A stretch of DNA of 9,894 nucleotides from Phycisphaerae bacterium (lineage in GTDB: Bacteria > Planctomycetota > Phycisphaerae > SM23-33): the NCBI GenBank assembly GCA_022866005.1, contig JALHTV010000206.1:1-9894 (forward strand), in the 5' to 3' direction. Under the pieces are notes generated by a model, which searched no databases, was not told the DNA's origin, and saw nothing but the letters and a program-made list of their open reading frames with translations. Below are positions 1 through 6,270 of this stretch, piece by piece. The translations under genes were made by a program, and so were the position numbers. The first letter of the stretch is position 1. Every line of letters starts with the position of its first letter.

Positions 1-396
<396 letters not shown>

Positions 397-421
397 GAGG
401 ATCATCTAGGCTTCGCCGGGA

Positions 422-451
422 TCCCCAAGCCCGATTGTCCGGGCCTGGGGA
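422..451 (+). other. Hairpin in the 16S trailer
   Basis: Twenty-seven bases after the 16S 3' end, TCCCCAAGCCCG (422-433) pairs with CGGGCCTGGGGA (440-451) with one A/C mismatch and a 6-nt loop. It has no T-run, so it is not a terminator. It could be part of a processing stem or stabilise the trailer. The rest of 396-559 shows no tRNA, no credible ORF and no other feature I can name. Confidence 0.5.
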
Positions 452-559
452 CGCCCTTCAGAGCGATCTGGGCGATGCACCAAGTCAGCACGACCTCGTC
501 CGTACGGATAGCCCGGCGGTGACGCCGAGCGAACGACGGCACACTGTGAACTTGTTCTG

Positions 560-602
560 AAAGAAAAGCTGCGGGGCCCTCAGGCCCGCAGCTTTTCTTT
601 TG
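560..602 (+). terminator. Strong intrinsic terminator closing the 16S transcription unit
   Basis: A perfect 16-bp inverted repeat, AAAGAAAAGCTGCGGG (560-575) and CCCGCAGCTTTTCTTT (585-600), encloses a 9-nt loop GCCCTCAGG. The right arm ends in a T-rich tract through 601. The left arm is A-rich, so the same hairpin could also stop transcripts from the other strand. It lies 165 nt beyond the 16S end and 40 nt before the next start codon. It therefore separates the rRNA unit from the lyase gene and shows that 16S is not co-transcribed with a 23S gene here. Confidence 0.92.
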
Positions 603-641
603 CCCACCCCCGGGGCACAATGACGACCTCGAGGCACGCGT

Positions 642-2495
642 ATGAGTGCGTTCAGCAGTCTTCTGGCCGCAGGAATCACCCTGGCCCTCGCAGCCGCCGC
701 ATCCGAGCCCACCAACTCCCCCGCCCCCGTCACGCTCGTTGAGACGGAACCGGCGGTGGAGCTTGCCAATGGGCTGCTCGCGCTGGTGATTGAGCGGTCC
801 ACCGGCCGGGTCACATCGCTGCGTCGAACCGACGGACCGGACGTGTTCGGCGCCAAGGGCCGGAACATCTCCTTCGACGCCAACGGCCGCGGGCCCACCC
901 CCTCGACGCGCCAGGCCGGCTATCGCGGGACCGGGCCGCGCGACTACCGCCTGGTCCGCCGCAGCGACGACCTGGTGGACGTGGCCTTCTCCAGCCCCGG
1001 TGACGACGTGTTCCCGTTTGAGACGGAGCTGCACTACGTGCTCCGGGCGGGGGACAGCGGGGTATACGCGTACGTCATCTGCCGCCGCGGTACAGACAGC
1101 GCCCCGGGAAGCCTAATCCAGACGCGAATCGTCCTGCGGCTGCGGGACGCCCTGTTCACGCACTATTTCGTCAACGACCAGATGGCCGGCGAGTTCCCCA
1201 AGCTCTCCGACCCCAGCGCCAAGGTCACGCCCGTCACCGACGCGACGGTGATGTTCCCCGGCGGCCGGATCGCGACCAAGTACAACCTGGCCGACTTTGA
1301 GGAGAACCACCACGTCCACGGCGTCGCCGGGCCGCAGGTGGGCCTGTGGATGATCTCCGCCAGCAACGAGTACCTCAACGGCGGGCCCACCAAGCAGGAC
1401 CTGCACGTCCACGAGGACGCGGTGATCGTGCTCAAGATGCTCCACTCGGGCCACTTCCGCCTGGGGGCGGGCCTGGAGTTCGCCCAGGGCGAGGCGTGGA
1501 CCAAGTTTTATGGCCCGTTCTTCATCTACCTTAACCGCGCCGAGACGCCGGCGGCCGCCTGGGCCGACGCCAAGGCCATCTCCCGCCGCGAGCAGGCCGC
1601 CTGGCCGTACTCCTGGGTAGACCATCCTGACTACCCGCTGATCCGCAGCCAAGTGACCGGGCGAGTGACCATGCAAGGCCAAGCCCCCGCCGCCGACGCC
1701 TGCGTGATCTTGGCCGCACCCGACCAGGACTGGCAGAGCCAGGGCAAGGGCTACCTGTTCTGGGCGCGCACCGCCCAGGACGGCCGCTTCACCCTCTCCC
1801 ACGTGCGCCCCGGGACCTACACACTTTATGCGTTCCTGCCCGGTCATGCAGGCGAGCCGCGTCGCGATGGCGTCACCGCCGAGGCCGAGCGGATGACCGA
1901 CCTGGGCGCGATTGACTTCCAGCCGCTAAGCTTCGGCCGGCAGCTCTGGCAGATCGGTACCCCCGACCGGACCGCCGCGGAATTCCGCCATGGTGACCAG
2001 CCACGGCAGTTCGGCCTGTGGAACCGCTACCTGACCGACTTCCCCCATGACCTGACCTACCAGATCGGGACGAGCCACGAGCGGACCGACTGGAACTATT
2101 GCCAGCCCGTCGTGCAGCGGGCCGACGGCAGTTGGCACCGGCCAACCTGGCGGGTCGTGTTCGATCTGGACGCCGCGCAGAGTGGCAAGGCGCACCTGCT
2201 GATCGGCCTGGCCGGGGCTGCCCGCGACCCGGAGCTGGTCGTATCGGTCAATGACACTGAAGTCGGGCGCCAGAAGTTCCCTAACGATGGCTGCGTCTAC
2301 CGCGAGGCGAACCAGGCCGGGCACTACCGCCTGTGGACGATCGAGTTTGACCCCGCCCTGCTGAGGCAGGGCCGAAACGTCTTGGCGCTGGAGCTGGTCA
2401 AATCCGACCCGCCCTCTCCCCAGCCCTACAATCCCCTGTCGCTGCCCCGATCGGCCATCCTGTACGACTTCCTCCGCCTGGAGGTCTCACCTTAA
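642..2495 (+). CDS. Secreted rhamnogalacturonan lyase, polysaccharide lyase family 4
   Basis: This 617-residue protein probably cleaves the rhamnogalacturonan-I backbone of pectin by beta-elimination outside the cytoplasm. Residues 1-20 form a hydrophobic, Ala-rich signal peptide (likely cut after AAA-20) with an unusual n-region lacking Lys/Arg. The three-domain order of PL4 is visible: a beta-sandwich catalytic domain (about 30-330), a carboxypeptidase-regulatory/FnIII-like domain (about 334-426, with GRFTLSHVRPGTYTLYAF) and a C-terminal jelly-roll, CBM-like domain (about 432-615). GEAWTKFYGPFFIYLN (283-298) is a hallmark stretch of the family. By spacing to the fungal enzyme (catalytic Lys150 and His210), the likely catalytic pair is K213 (ATKYNLADF) and H271 (HSGHF); this alignment is mine. 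The start is supported by GAGG at 631-634, 7 nt before ATG. The gene sits alone between the rRNA terminator and the AKR promoter. No sugar-uptake genes lie nearby. Confidence 0.88.
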   Translation: MSAFSSLLAAGITLALAAAASEPTNSPAPVTLVETEPAVELANGLLALVIERSTGRVTSLRRTDGPDVFGAKGRNISFDANGRGPTPSTRQAGYRGTGPRDYRLVRRSDDLVDVAFSSPGDDVFPFETELHYVLRAGDSGVYAYVICRRGTDSAPGSLIQTRIVLRLRDALFTHYFVNDQMAGEFPKLSDPSAKVTPVTDATVMFPGGRIATKYNLADFEENHHVHGVAGPQVGLWMISASNEYLNGGPTKQDLHVHEDAVIVLKMLHSGHFRLGAGLEFAQGEAWTKFYGPFFIYLNRAETPAAAWADAKAISRREQAAWPYSWVDHPDYPLIRSQVTGRVTMQGQAPAADACVILAAPDQDWQSQGKGYLFWARTAQDGRFTLSHVRPGTYTLYAFLPGHAGEPRRDGVTAEAERMTDLGAIDFQPLSFGRQLWQIGTPDRTAAEFRHGDQPRQFGLWNRYLTDFPHDLTYQIGTSHERTDWNYCQPVVQRADGSWHRPTWRVVFDLDAAQSGKAHLLIGLAGAARDPELVVSVNDTEVGRQKFPNDGCVYREANQAGHYRLWTIEFDPALLRQGRNVLALELVKSDPPSPQPYNPLSLPRSAILYDFLRLEVSP

Positions 2496-2496
2496 C

Positions 2497-2515
2497 GCCC
2501 CTGGCCACAAGGGGC
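2497..2515 (+). other. Short hairpin after the lyase stop codon
   Basis: GCCCCT (2497-2502) pairs with AGGGGC (2510-2515) across a 7-nt loop, starting 2 nt after the TAA stop. No T-run follows, so this is at best a weak or Rho-assisted 3' end. It also lies where the -35 region of the next promoter would be. Confidence 0.4.
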
Positions 2516-2523
2516 ATCGCGGC

Positions 2524-2529
2524 TATAAT
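2524..2529 (+). promoter_or_regulatory. Consensus -10 box (TATAAT) for the aldo/keto reductase gene
   Basis: A perfect TATAAT stands 45 nt before the ATG of the next gene, in an otherwise GC-rich gap. The position 17 bp upstream reads CTGGCC, so a recognisable -35 is missing. Transcription would begin near 2536, giving a ~40-nt leader with the Shine-Dalgarno GGGAG at 2562-2566, 8 nt from the ATG at 2575. Confidence 0.55.
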
Positions 2530-2574
2530 AGTGGTTTCAACCTTCGAGCGTCTCAGGCCCCGGGAGCCACGTTC

Positions 2575-3579
2575 ATGGAATATCGCAGGCTGGGCAGCAG
2601 CGACGTGACGGTCTCGGTCATCACGTTTGGGGCCTGGGCCATCGGGGGTTGGATGTGGGGCAAGCAGGATGAGTCCGACGCGATTGCCGCGATCGAGACG
2701 GCCCTGGATGAGGGCGTCACCTCCATCGACACCGCGCCCGTATATGGCTTTGGCTACAGCGAGGAGATCATCGGCAGGGTCCTGTCCGGCCGAAAGCGCC
2801 AGGCGGTGCAGCTCCTCACCAAGTACGGCCTTCGGTGGGAGAAGCAGGAAGGCGAGTTCTTCTTCGAGCCCCCGGACACCACCGGCAGGCCGGTGAAGAT
2901 CTTTCGAAACGCGCGCAAGGCCGACGTGATCGCCGAATGCGAGCAGAGCTTGCAGCGGCTGAGGACCGACTACATCGACCTCTACCAGTGCCACTGGCGC
3001 GACGGCACGACGCCGGTCGCCGAGACGATGGCGGCCATGGACGCGCTGCTCAAGGACGGCAAGATTCGCGCCGCCGGCGTGAGCAACTTCGCCGTCGAGG
3101 AGATCGACGAGGCCAGGAAGGTGATTCCCTTGGCCTCGTACCAGGGCCCCTACAGCATGATCCGGCGGGACATGGAGACGAACATCCTGCCCTTCTGCCG
3201 CGAGCACGACCTGGGGGTGCTGGCCTACAGCCCGCTCCAGCGCGGATTGCTGACCGGCAAGTTCACCGAAGACCACCAGTACGCCGAGGGCGACAACCGC
3301 GCCAAGAGCCAATACTTCAAGCCGGAGAACATCCGACGCGTCAACGCGATGCTGAAGGAGATCGGCCCCATCGCCTCCGCCCACAAGGCGACGGTCGCCC
3401 AGGTGGTCATCCACTGGACGCTGCTCCAGCCGGGCATCACGGCGGCGCTCGTGGGGGCGCGGAACGCCAAGCAGGCCAAAGAAAACGCCCACGCGGTGGC
3501 GTTCACGCTGACCCGGGAGGAAGTCGCGCGGATCGACGAGCTGGCGAGCAGCCTGAAACTGGACCTGACCAAGCGCTAG
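2575..3579 (+). CDS. Aldo/keto reductase, YhdN/IolS-like (AKR11-type)
   Basis: This is a 334-residue cytosolic NAD(P)H-dependent oxidoreductase of the (beta/alpha)8 barrel AKR fold. The catalytic tetrad is complete: D52 (SIDTAPVYG), Y57, K83 (LTKYG) and H140 (YQCHWRD). Other family signatures are DYIDLYQCHWRD (132-143), GKIRAAGVSNF (162-172), AYSPLQRGLLTGKF (217-230) and the C-terminal cofactor-binding stretch GARNAKQAKEN (294-304). Length and the segment between K83 and the RNARKADVI helix resemble Bacillus YhdN/IolS. The substrate cannot be told from sequence; enzymes of this type reduce aldehydes, ketoses or inosose-like compounds. The gene has its own TATAAT box and SD. It ends at TAG 3577-3579, interleaved with the stop of the convergent lipoprotein gene. 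Confidence 0.9.
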   Translation: MEYRRLGSSDVTVSVITFGAWAIGGWMWGKQDESDAIAAIETALDEGVTSIDTAPVYGFGYSEEIIGRVLSGRKRQAVQLLTKYGLRWEKQEGEFFFEPPDTTGRPVKIFRNARKADVIAECEQSLQRLRTDYIDLYQCHWRDGTTPVAETMAAMDALLKDGKIRAAGVSNFAVEEIDEARKVIPLASYQGPYSMIRRDMETNILPFCREHDLGVLAYSPLQRGLLTGKFTEDHQYAEGDNRAKSQYFKPENIRRVNAMLKEIGPIASAHKATVAQVVIHWTLLQPGITAALVGARNAKQAKENAHAVAFTLTREEVARIDELASSLKLDLTKR

Positions 3580-3989
3580 TTCCGCCCGGCCCAGCGGAGG
3601 CGCCCGTCGGGGCGGACCAGCAACATGCAGACGCTCACCGAGCTACCCCCGGCCGAGCGCAGCCGCAGCGAGGCACGGTAGACGTTCTGGCCGAACTGCG
3701 ACACGTCCTCCACGTCCACCTCCTTGGCCTTCGCCAGTTGCAGCAACACCGTCCGCAGCGACTTGGCCTGAAGACTCGTCAGTCCAGTGGCAGCCTGCCT
3801 CTGGAGCACGCCCTCCAGCTCCCCCGGGCCGGCCGAGCGCAAGGCCGCGGCCATCGCCCGGACCTCCTGGCCGACGGGCCCGTTGGCGTCCAGCGCCTTG
3901 TGCGCGTACTTCTTGGAACAGCCCGCCGAAGTCAGCGACCCGAGCACGACGGTTGCGAGGATCACCTTATTGATCGTAGTGCGGGACAT
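3576..3989 (-). CDS. Small putative lipoprotein of unknown function
   Basis: This is a 137-residue protein I do not recognise. The N-terminus (MSRTTINKVILATVVLGSL) is a typical lipoprotein signal peptide. It is followed by the lipobox-like LTSAGC with lipidation Cys at residue 24; Ser at -3 is allowed by the relaxed pattern but is not the common Leu. The mature part is charged, probably helical in its first half (ANGPVGQEVRAMAAALRSAG), and ends in a short strand-rich segment. ATG at 3989 is chosen over the upstream TTG at 4010 because GGGAG (4000-3996) lies 6 nt before it. The first 23 nt of the gene lie inside the pseudopilin gene, which suggests translational coupling and a related role at the cell envelope. 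Its stop codon shares CTAG with the AKR stop. Confidence 0.75.
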   Translation of the reverse strand: MSRTTINKVILATVVLGSLTSAGCSKKYAHKALDANGPVGQEVRAMAAALRSAGPGELEGVLQRQAATGLTSLQAKSLRTVLLQLAKAKEVDVEDVSQFGQNVYRASLRLRSAGGSSVSVCMLLVRPDGRLRWAGRN

Positions 3990-4725
3990 CGTTCGCTCCC
4001 ACGAAGCCAAGTTTCTGCGCCGGTTGCATCATGGTCCCCCCTTCCAGGCCGAAGCTGGCGGCCCGGCCGTCGGCGGTGAGGGCGTTGGCCCTGCCCAGGT
4101 GGCGGAAGTGGGTCGTGGGCGTCTCGTTGGGCGCTGTGATGCCCATCCAGGACACGGTGACGGGGTCCAAGGAGGTGCTGTTCTGGAAGATCCACACGCC
4201 GCTGGGCTTCCAGAACATCCCCGAGTCGGCGAAGACGAACAGGTCGGAGGGATTCTTCAGCTCCTCCGCTCGCTTGGTGGGCAGGGGTCGGCCCTGCTGG
4301 TCCGTCTGGCCCCAGAATACCGGGTCCAGGCACCAGGCGTTGTAGCCGTAGGTGGTCGTGGGCTCGTTGACCAGGCCCTGCGGCACATAGGAGCCCCACG
4401 ACAGCGACGGGCACCAAAAGACCTTCAGCCCCATGTCGCAGTACGCCAGGAGCGCACTGCGGCGGGTGTCCACGGGCGTGCTGGAGGTGCCCCAGAAGTA
4501 GCTGTCCCCGCTTTTGCACGGCCAGAATGCTCCCTGATTGGCGGAGTGGTATAGCGACATCGCCACCGACAGCGCATGCAGGTTGGTCAGGCACGTGGCC
4601 GAGCGGGCGAGGTCCTTCGAGACGACCAGCGACGGCAGCAGCGCGCCCAGCAGCAGCATCATGATGGCCAGGACCACCAGCAGCTCCAGCAGTGTGAACG
4701 CCCGATGTGTTGCCCGGTTGTGCAT
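3967..4725 (-). CDS. Type II secretion-like pseudopilin with H-X9-DG motif
   Basis: This 252-residue protein has a class III (prepilin) signal: a short basic leader MHNRATHRA, then FTLLELLVVLAI with Glu at mature position 5 (E14). A hydrophobic helix spans residues 10-34. Cleavage would be A9|F10; Ala instead of Gly at -1 is common in planctomycete proteins of this class. The C-terminus carries H209-X9-D219-G220, the prepilin-associated H-X9-DG motif typical of the large planctomycete DUF1559-like pseudopilin families. The globular part (about 40-205) is rich in Trp, Tyr and Cys. Such proteins are processed by prepilin peptidase and stay in the inner membrane or assemble into a pseudopilus; no other secretion gene is in the window. 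The SD GGAG is 4 nt from the ATG. The gene follows the PEP-CTERM gene by 69 nt and overlaps the lipoprotein gene by 23 nt. Confidence 0.85.
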   Translation of the reverse strand: MHNRATHRAFTLLELLVVLAIMMLLLGALLPSLVVSKDLARSATCLTNLHALSVAMSLYHSANQGAFWPCKSGDSYFWGTSSTPVDTRRSALLAYCDMGLKVFWCPSLSWGSYVPQGLVNEPTTTYGYNAWCLDPVFWGQTDQQGRPLPTKRAEELKNPSDLFVFADSGMFWKPSGVWIFQNSTSLDPVTVSWMGITAPNETPTTHFRHLGRANALTADGRAASFGLEGGTMMQPAQKLGFVGANDVPHYDQ

Positions 4726-4746
4726 GGTGCTCCATCGCGGGCGGAG

Positions 4747-4788
4747 GCCCGAGCCGGATCGGCCCGGCCCGGGCCCCGCCCTGCGGGG
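4747..4788 (-). other. Two GC-rich hairpins between the PEP-CTERM and pseudopilin genes
   Basis: In the 69-nt gap there are two adjacent stems: 4774-4779 with 4783-4788 (6 bp, 3-nt loop), and 4747-4755 with 4766-4774 (9 bp including one G-U in the minus-strand RNA). No T-run follows either of them. They may set the ratio of the two gene products by partial termination or by protecting the upstream mRNA, but they do not clearly end the operon. Confidence 0.45.
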
Positions 4789-4794
4789 AGGTCG

Positions 4795-5508
4795 TTAACC
4801 TGCTCTCCGTCGGCCCAGCCACGGCACCGCCGCGACCAGCAGGACGGCCGCGCCGGGTTCGGGCAGCGGTGCGGGGCTGGGCGGGGAGCCGAACATCCAG
4901 TTGCCGCCCATCAGCGCCAAGTCGCCCCCGTCGACGGCCCCGTCACCGTTGAAGTCACCCTCCGACCAGGTCTTGCCGGTCTGGAACCAGTTGCCCCCGA
5001 CCAGCGCCAGGTCGCCACCGTTGACGGCCAGGTCGTTGTTGGCGTCGCCCGGCAGGCGCGGTGCGGTATTGTGTCCGTAGACCCACGCATCCGCGCAGCC
5101 GTCGGCCGCCGTGCGCCCGCTGGCCCCGTAGTCCCAGGGCATCTCCCAGCCGTCGGGGGGATCCATGACCCAGTAGCGCCACCAGGCGTTGGGGTTCGGA
5201 CCATAATAGTCGTCGATGCTGGTGTGGCCCATGTACGAGATTCCCTCGATGATCCAGCCGTAGGCCGGGTAGTACTCCCGTTGCGTGGTGAGCGTCGTGC
5301 CGGCCTCGATGAGGTCCATCAGGCCGACGCCGGTGGTGCTGGGATCGCTGAACGACACACCGAAGGCGTAGATCGCCCCATCGTCGAACTCCACGAGGAC
5401 CTTGGCAAACTTGTCGCCGCCGCCGACGTAGGCGTAGTCGCCCCACGCCGGTGCAGCCAGCGCCGCAATCAATATCCCCACAATCAGTGCGTATCTGGAA
5501 CACGTCAT
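4795..5508 (-). CDS. Secreted DUF4430/transcobalamin-like protein with dockerin repeats and PEP-CTERM-like tail
   Basis: This 237-residue protein is probably exported and surface-attached. Residues 1-23 are a signal peptide (likely cut after AWG). Residues about 24-145 contain the pattern of the DUF4430/transcobalamin C-terminal-like domain: an N-terminal strand VLVEFDDG, GVGLMDLIEAG (60-70), YGWIIEGI (83-90) and W109-W110-x-Y112-W113, then W-D-Y-G-A-S-G-R and DGCADAWVYG (136-145). Two dockerin type I-like calcium loops follow (154-174 and 184-204, 30 residues apart) with ligand positions intact: D155/N157/D159/D166 and D185/N187/D189/D196. The tail has PLPEP (214-218), a hydrophobic stretch and RRR (233-235), as in PEP-CTERM sorting signals. 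AAGGA (5520-5516) precedes the ATG by 7 nt. A cobalamin riboswitch controls its leader, which makes corrinoid binding the best guess; the domain assignment comes from pattern recognition only. Confidence 0.8.
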   Translation of the reverse strand: MTCSRYALIVGILIAALAAPAWGDYAYVGGGDKFAKVLVEFDDGAIYAFGVSFSDPSTTGVGLMDLIEAGTTLTTQREYYPAYGWIIEGISYMGHTSIDDYYGPNPNAWWRYWVMDPPDGWEMPWDYGASGRTAADGCADAWVYGHNTAPRLPGDANNDLAVNGGDLALVGGNWFQTGKTWSEGDFNGDGAVDGGDLALMGGNWMFGSPPSPAPLPEPGAAVLLVAAVPWLGRRRAG

Positions 5509-5790
5509 GATGAAATCCTTTCACAGTGGTACGTGCGCGGCCTCCTAGCCGCTGCCTGTCCTTGCCCCGGCCCGAGCGGCCGGGGAACGTCACGAAACGA
5601 TAACCGTCATTCTGTGCTTTTCTGGTTCATGGAATGCCTTTGATCCCTCGTACCGCACCGGGAGACAGCAGATGGGCCCGCCCGGGCGCAAGGCGAGTCC
5701 ATCGGCAACCTGACGGGGAGACGCGAGTCGGTGCAGGCAGGGTAAGGCGCTGCACAGGCCACCATCGCGAGTTGGCCATGCCCACGTGCC
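5509..5790 (-). other. Untranslated leader between the riboswitch terminator and the DUF4430-like gene
   Basis: About 280 nt of leader remain after the expression-platform terminator. I see no credible gene here. On the minus strand there is only a possible 7-codon ORF (MNQKSTE, 5633-5610), without a good SD. The one clear structure is the hairpin at 5565-5585. No second promoter near consensus was found, so the downstream gene probably depends on read-through from the riboswitch promoter. Confidence 0.5.
5565..5585 (-). other. Perfect 8-bp GC hairpin in the leader
   Basis: CCCCGGCC (5565-5572) and GGCCGGGG (5578-5585) form a perfect 8-bp stem with a 5-nt loop, 57 nt upstream of the ATG. No T-run follows on the minus strand. 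It does not cover the SD, so a role in mRNA stability is as likely as one in translation control. Confidence 0.5.
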
Positions 5791-5831
5791 AAATGAAAAC
5801 CCCGGAGCCCGCAAATCGCGGCGCCGGGGCC
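5791..5831 (-). terminator. Intrinsic terminator serving as riboswitch expression platform
   Basis: In the minus-strand RNA, CCCCGG (5829-5824) pairs with CCGGGG (5805-5800). After one mismatch, the inner stem GCC-GC pairs with GC-GGC around a small loop. The RNA then runs UUUUCAUUU (5799-5791). It sits about 55-60 nt after the B12 box of the cobalamin riboswitch and about 285 nt before the first codon, where a ligand-dependent terminator is expected. The U-tract is interrupted, so termination strength is uncertain. Confidence 0.75.
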
Positions 5832-5884
5832 TGCACCATCCAGAACGGTCCGGTCAGCCGATGACTCGCGGAGGCTCAACCAGG

Positions 5885-6093
5885 TTGGTCGCAGGCAGGT
5901 CTTCTGGCTTCCGGGTCTCGGGGTTGCCCATCCCCATGCATCGGGATCGGGGCCCCGGCCTTCCGCCGCGCCTTCCCATCCTGATCACGCATCAAGACAG
6001 TGGCCTGTTGCGGCGGTCGTCACCGGTTACAGCGGCGCGTCCGCGGCCGATTCTCACGGCCTTCCCTATTGGCCCGTACGGGCACCTGCAACG
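5885..6093 (-). promoter_or_regulatory. Cobalamin (B12) riboswitch
   Basis: Read on the minus strand, the conserved blocks of the cobalamin riboswitch occur in order: GGTGCC (6086-6081), AATAGGGAAGGC, GTGAGAATCGG (6057-6047), CGCTGTAACCGG (6034-6023), GACGACC, GCCACTG (6004-5998), GGGAAGGC, a long GC-rich variable arm (about 5920-5960) and the B12 box AGCCAGAAGACCTGCC (5909-5894). These elements bind adenosyl- or other cobalamins in the family; binding usually switches off downstream genes. Here the downstream gene is the DUF4430-like surface protein, and a terminator follows the aptamer. The arm GATCCC/GGGGAT with GGGGCCC/GGGCAACCCC folds into an extended peripheral stem. Both ends are estimated: the 5' end from the predicted start site and the 3' end from the pairing past the B12 box. 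Confidence 0.95.
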
Positions 6094-6099
6094 AAAGGC

Positions 6100-6128
6100 A
6101 CTCTAGTGCCGCACGTGTCTCCTGTCAA
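6100..6128 (-). promoter_or_regulatory. Sigma70-type promoter of the riboswitch transcript
   Basis: On the minus strand a perfect -35 TTGACA (6128-6123) is followed by a 17-bp spacer and TAGAGT (6105-6100), a 4/6 match to TATAAT. The predicted start is near 6093, which falls exactly at the 5' border of the riboswitch. This agreement between two independent signals makes the call strong. Confidence 0.85.
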
Positions 6129-6270
6129 GCACTCGGCGTGGAATGTGACGAGAGAATCTGCGGACAAAACCCAAGTCACTGACAGCACAGGCGATCCGGG
6201 CAGGAAAAAAGCGACAAGCAACCTGCTAGGCTGTTCGACGGTTGGACTGTTTGGATGGGAAAGGGCAGGT

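Noticed and set aside
2398..3492. Long minus-strand ORF (364 codons) opposite the aldo/keto reductase
   Set aside because: It is a GC-driven shadow of the AKR gene. The AKR frame has full catalytic motifs, while this frame shows no recognisable domain or SD.
2835..4079. Plus-strand ORF of 414 codons overlapping the AKR 3' half and the lipoprotein gene
   Set aside because: It is in another frame of the AKR gene, Arg/Gly/Ala-rich, and has no family features.
4576..5643. Plus-strand ORF of 355 codons opposite the DUF4430-like gene
   Set aside because: It mirrors a protein with a signal peptide, dockerin loops and a PEP-CTERM-like tail, and shows no motif of its own.
5607..5879. Minus-strand ORFs of 70-90 codons in the leader between the riboswitch and the DUF4430-like gene
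   Set aside because: They run through the terminator hairpin, have no SD and differ by frame without any recognisable protein feature.
6195..6230. Candidate terminator of nrnA with a run of six T on the minus strand
   Set aside because: The bases before the T-run give at most a 3-4 bp stem, too weak to call.
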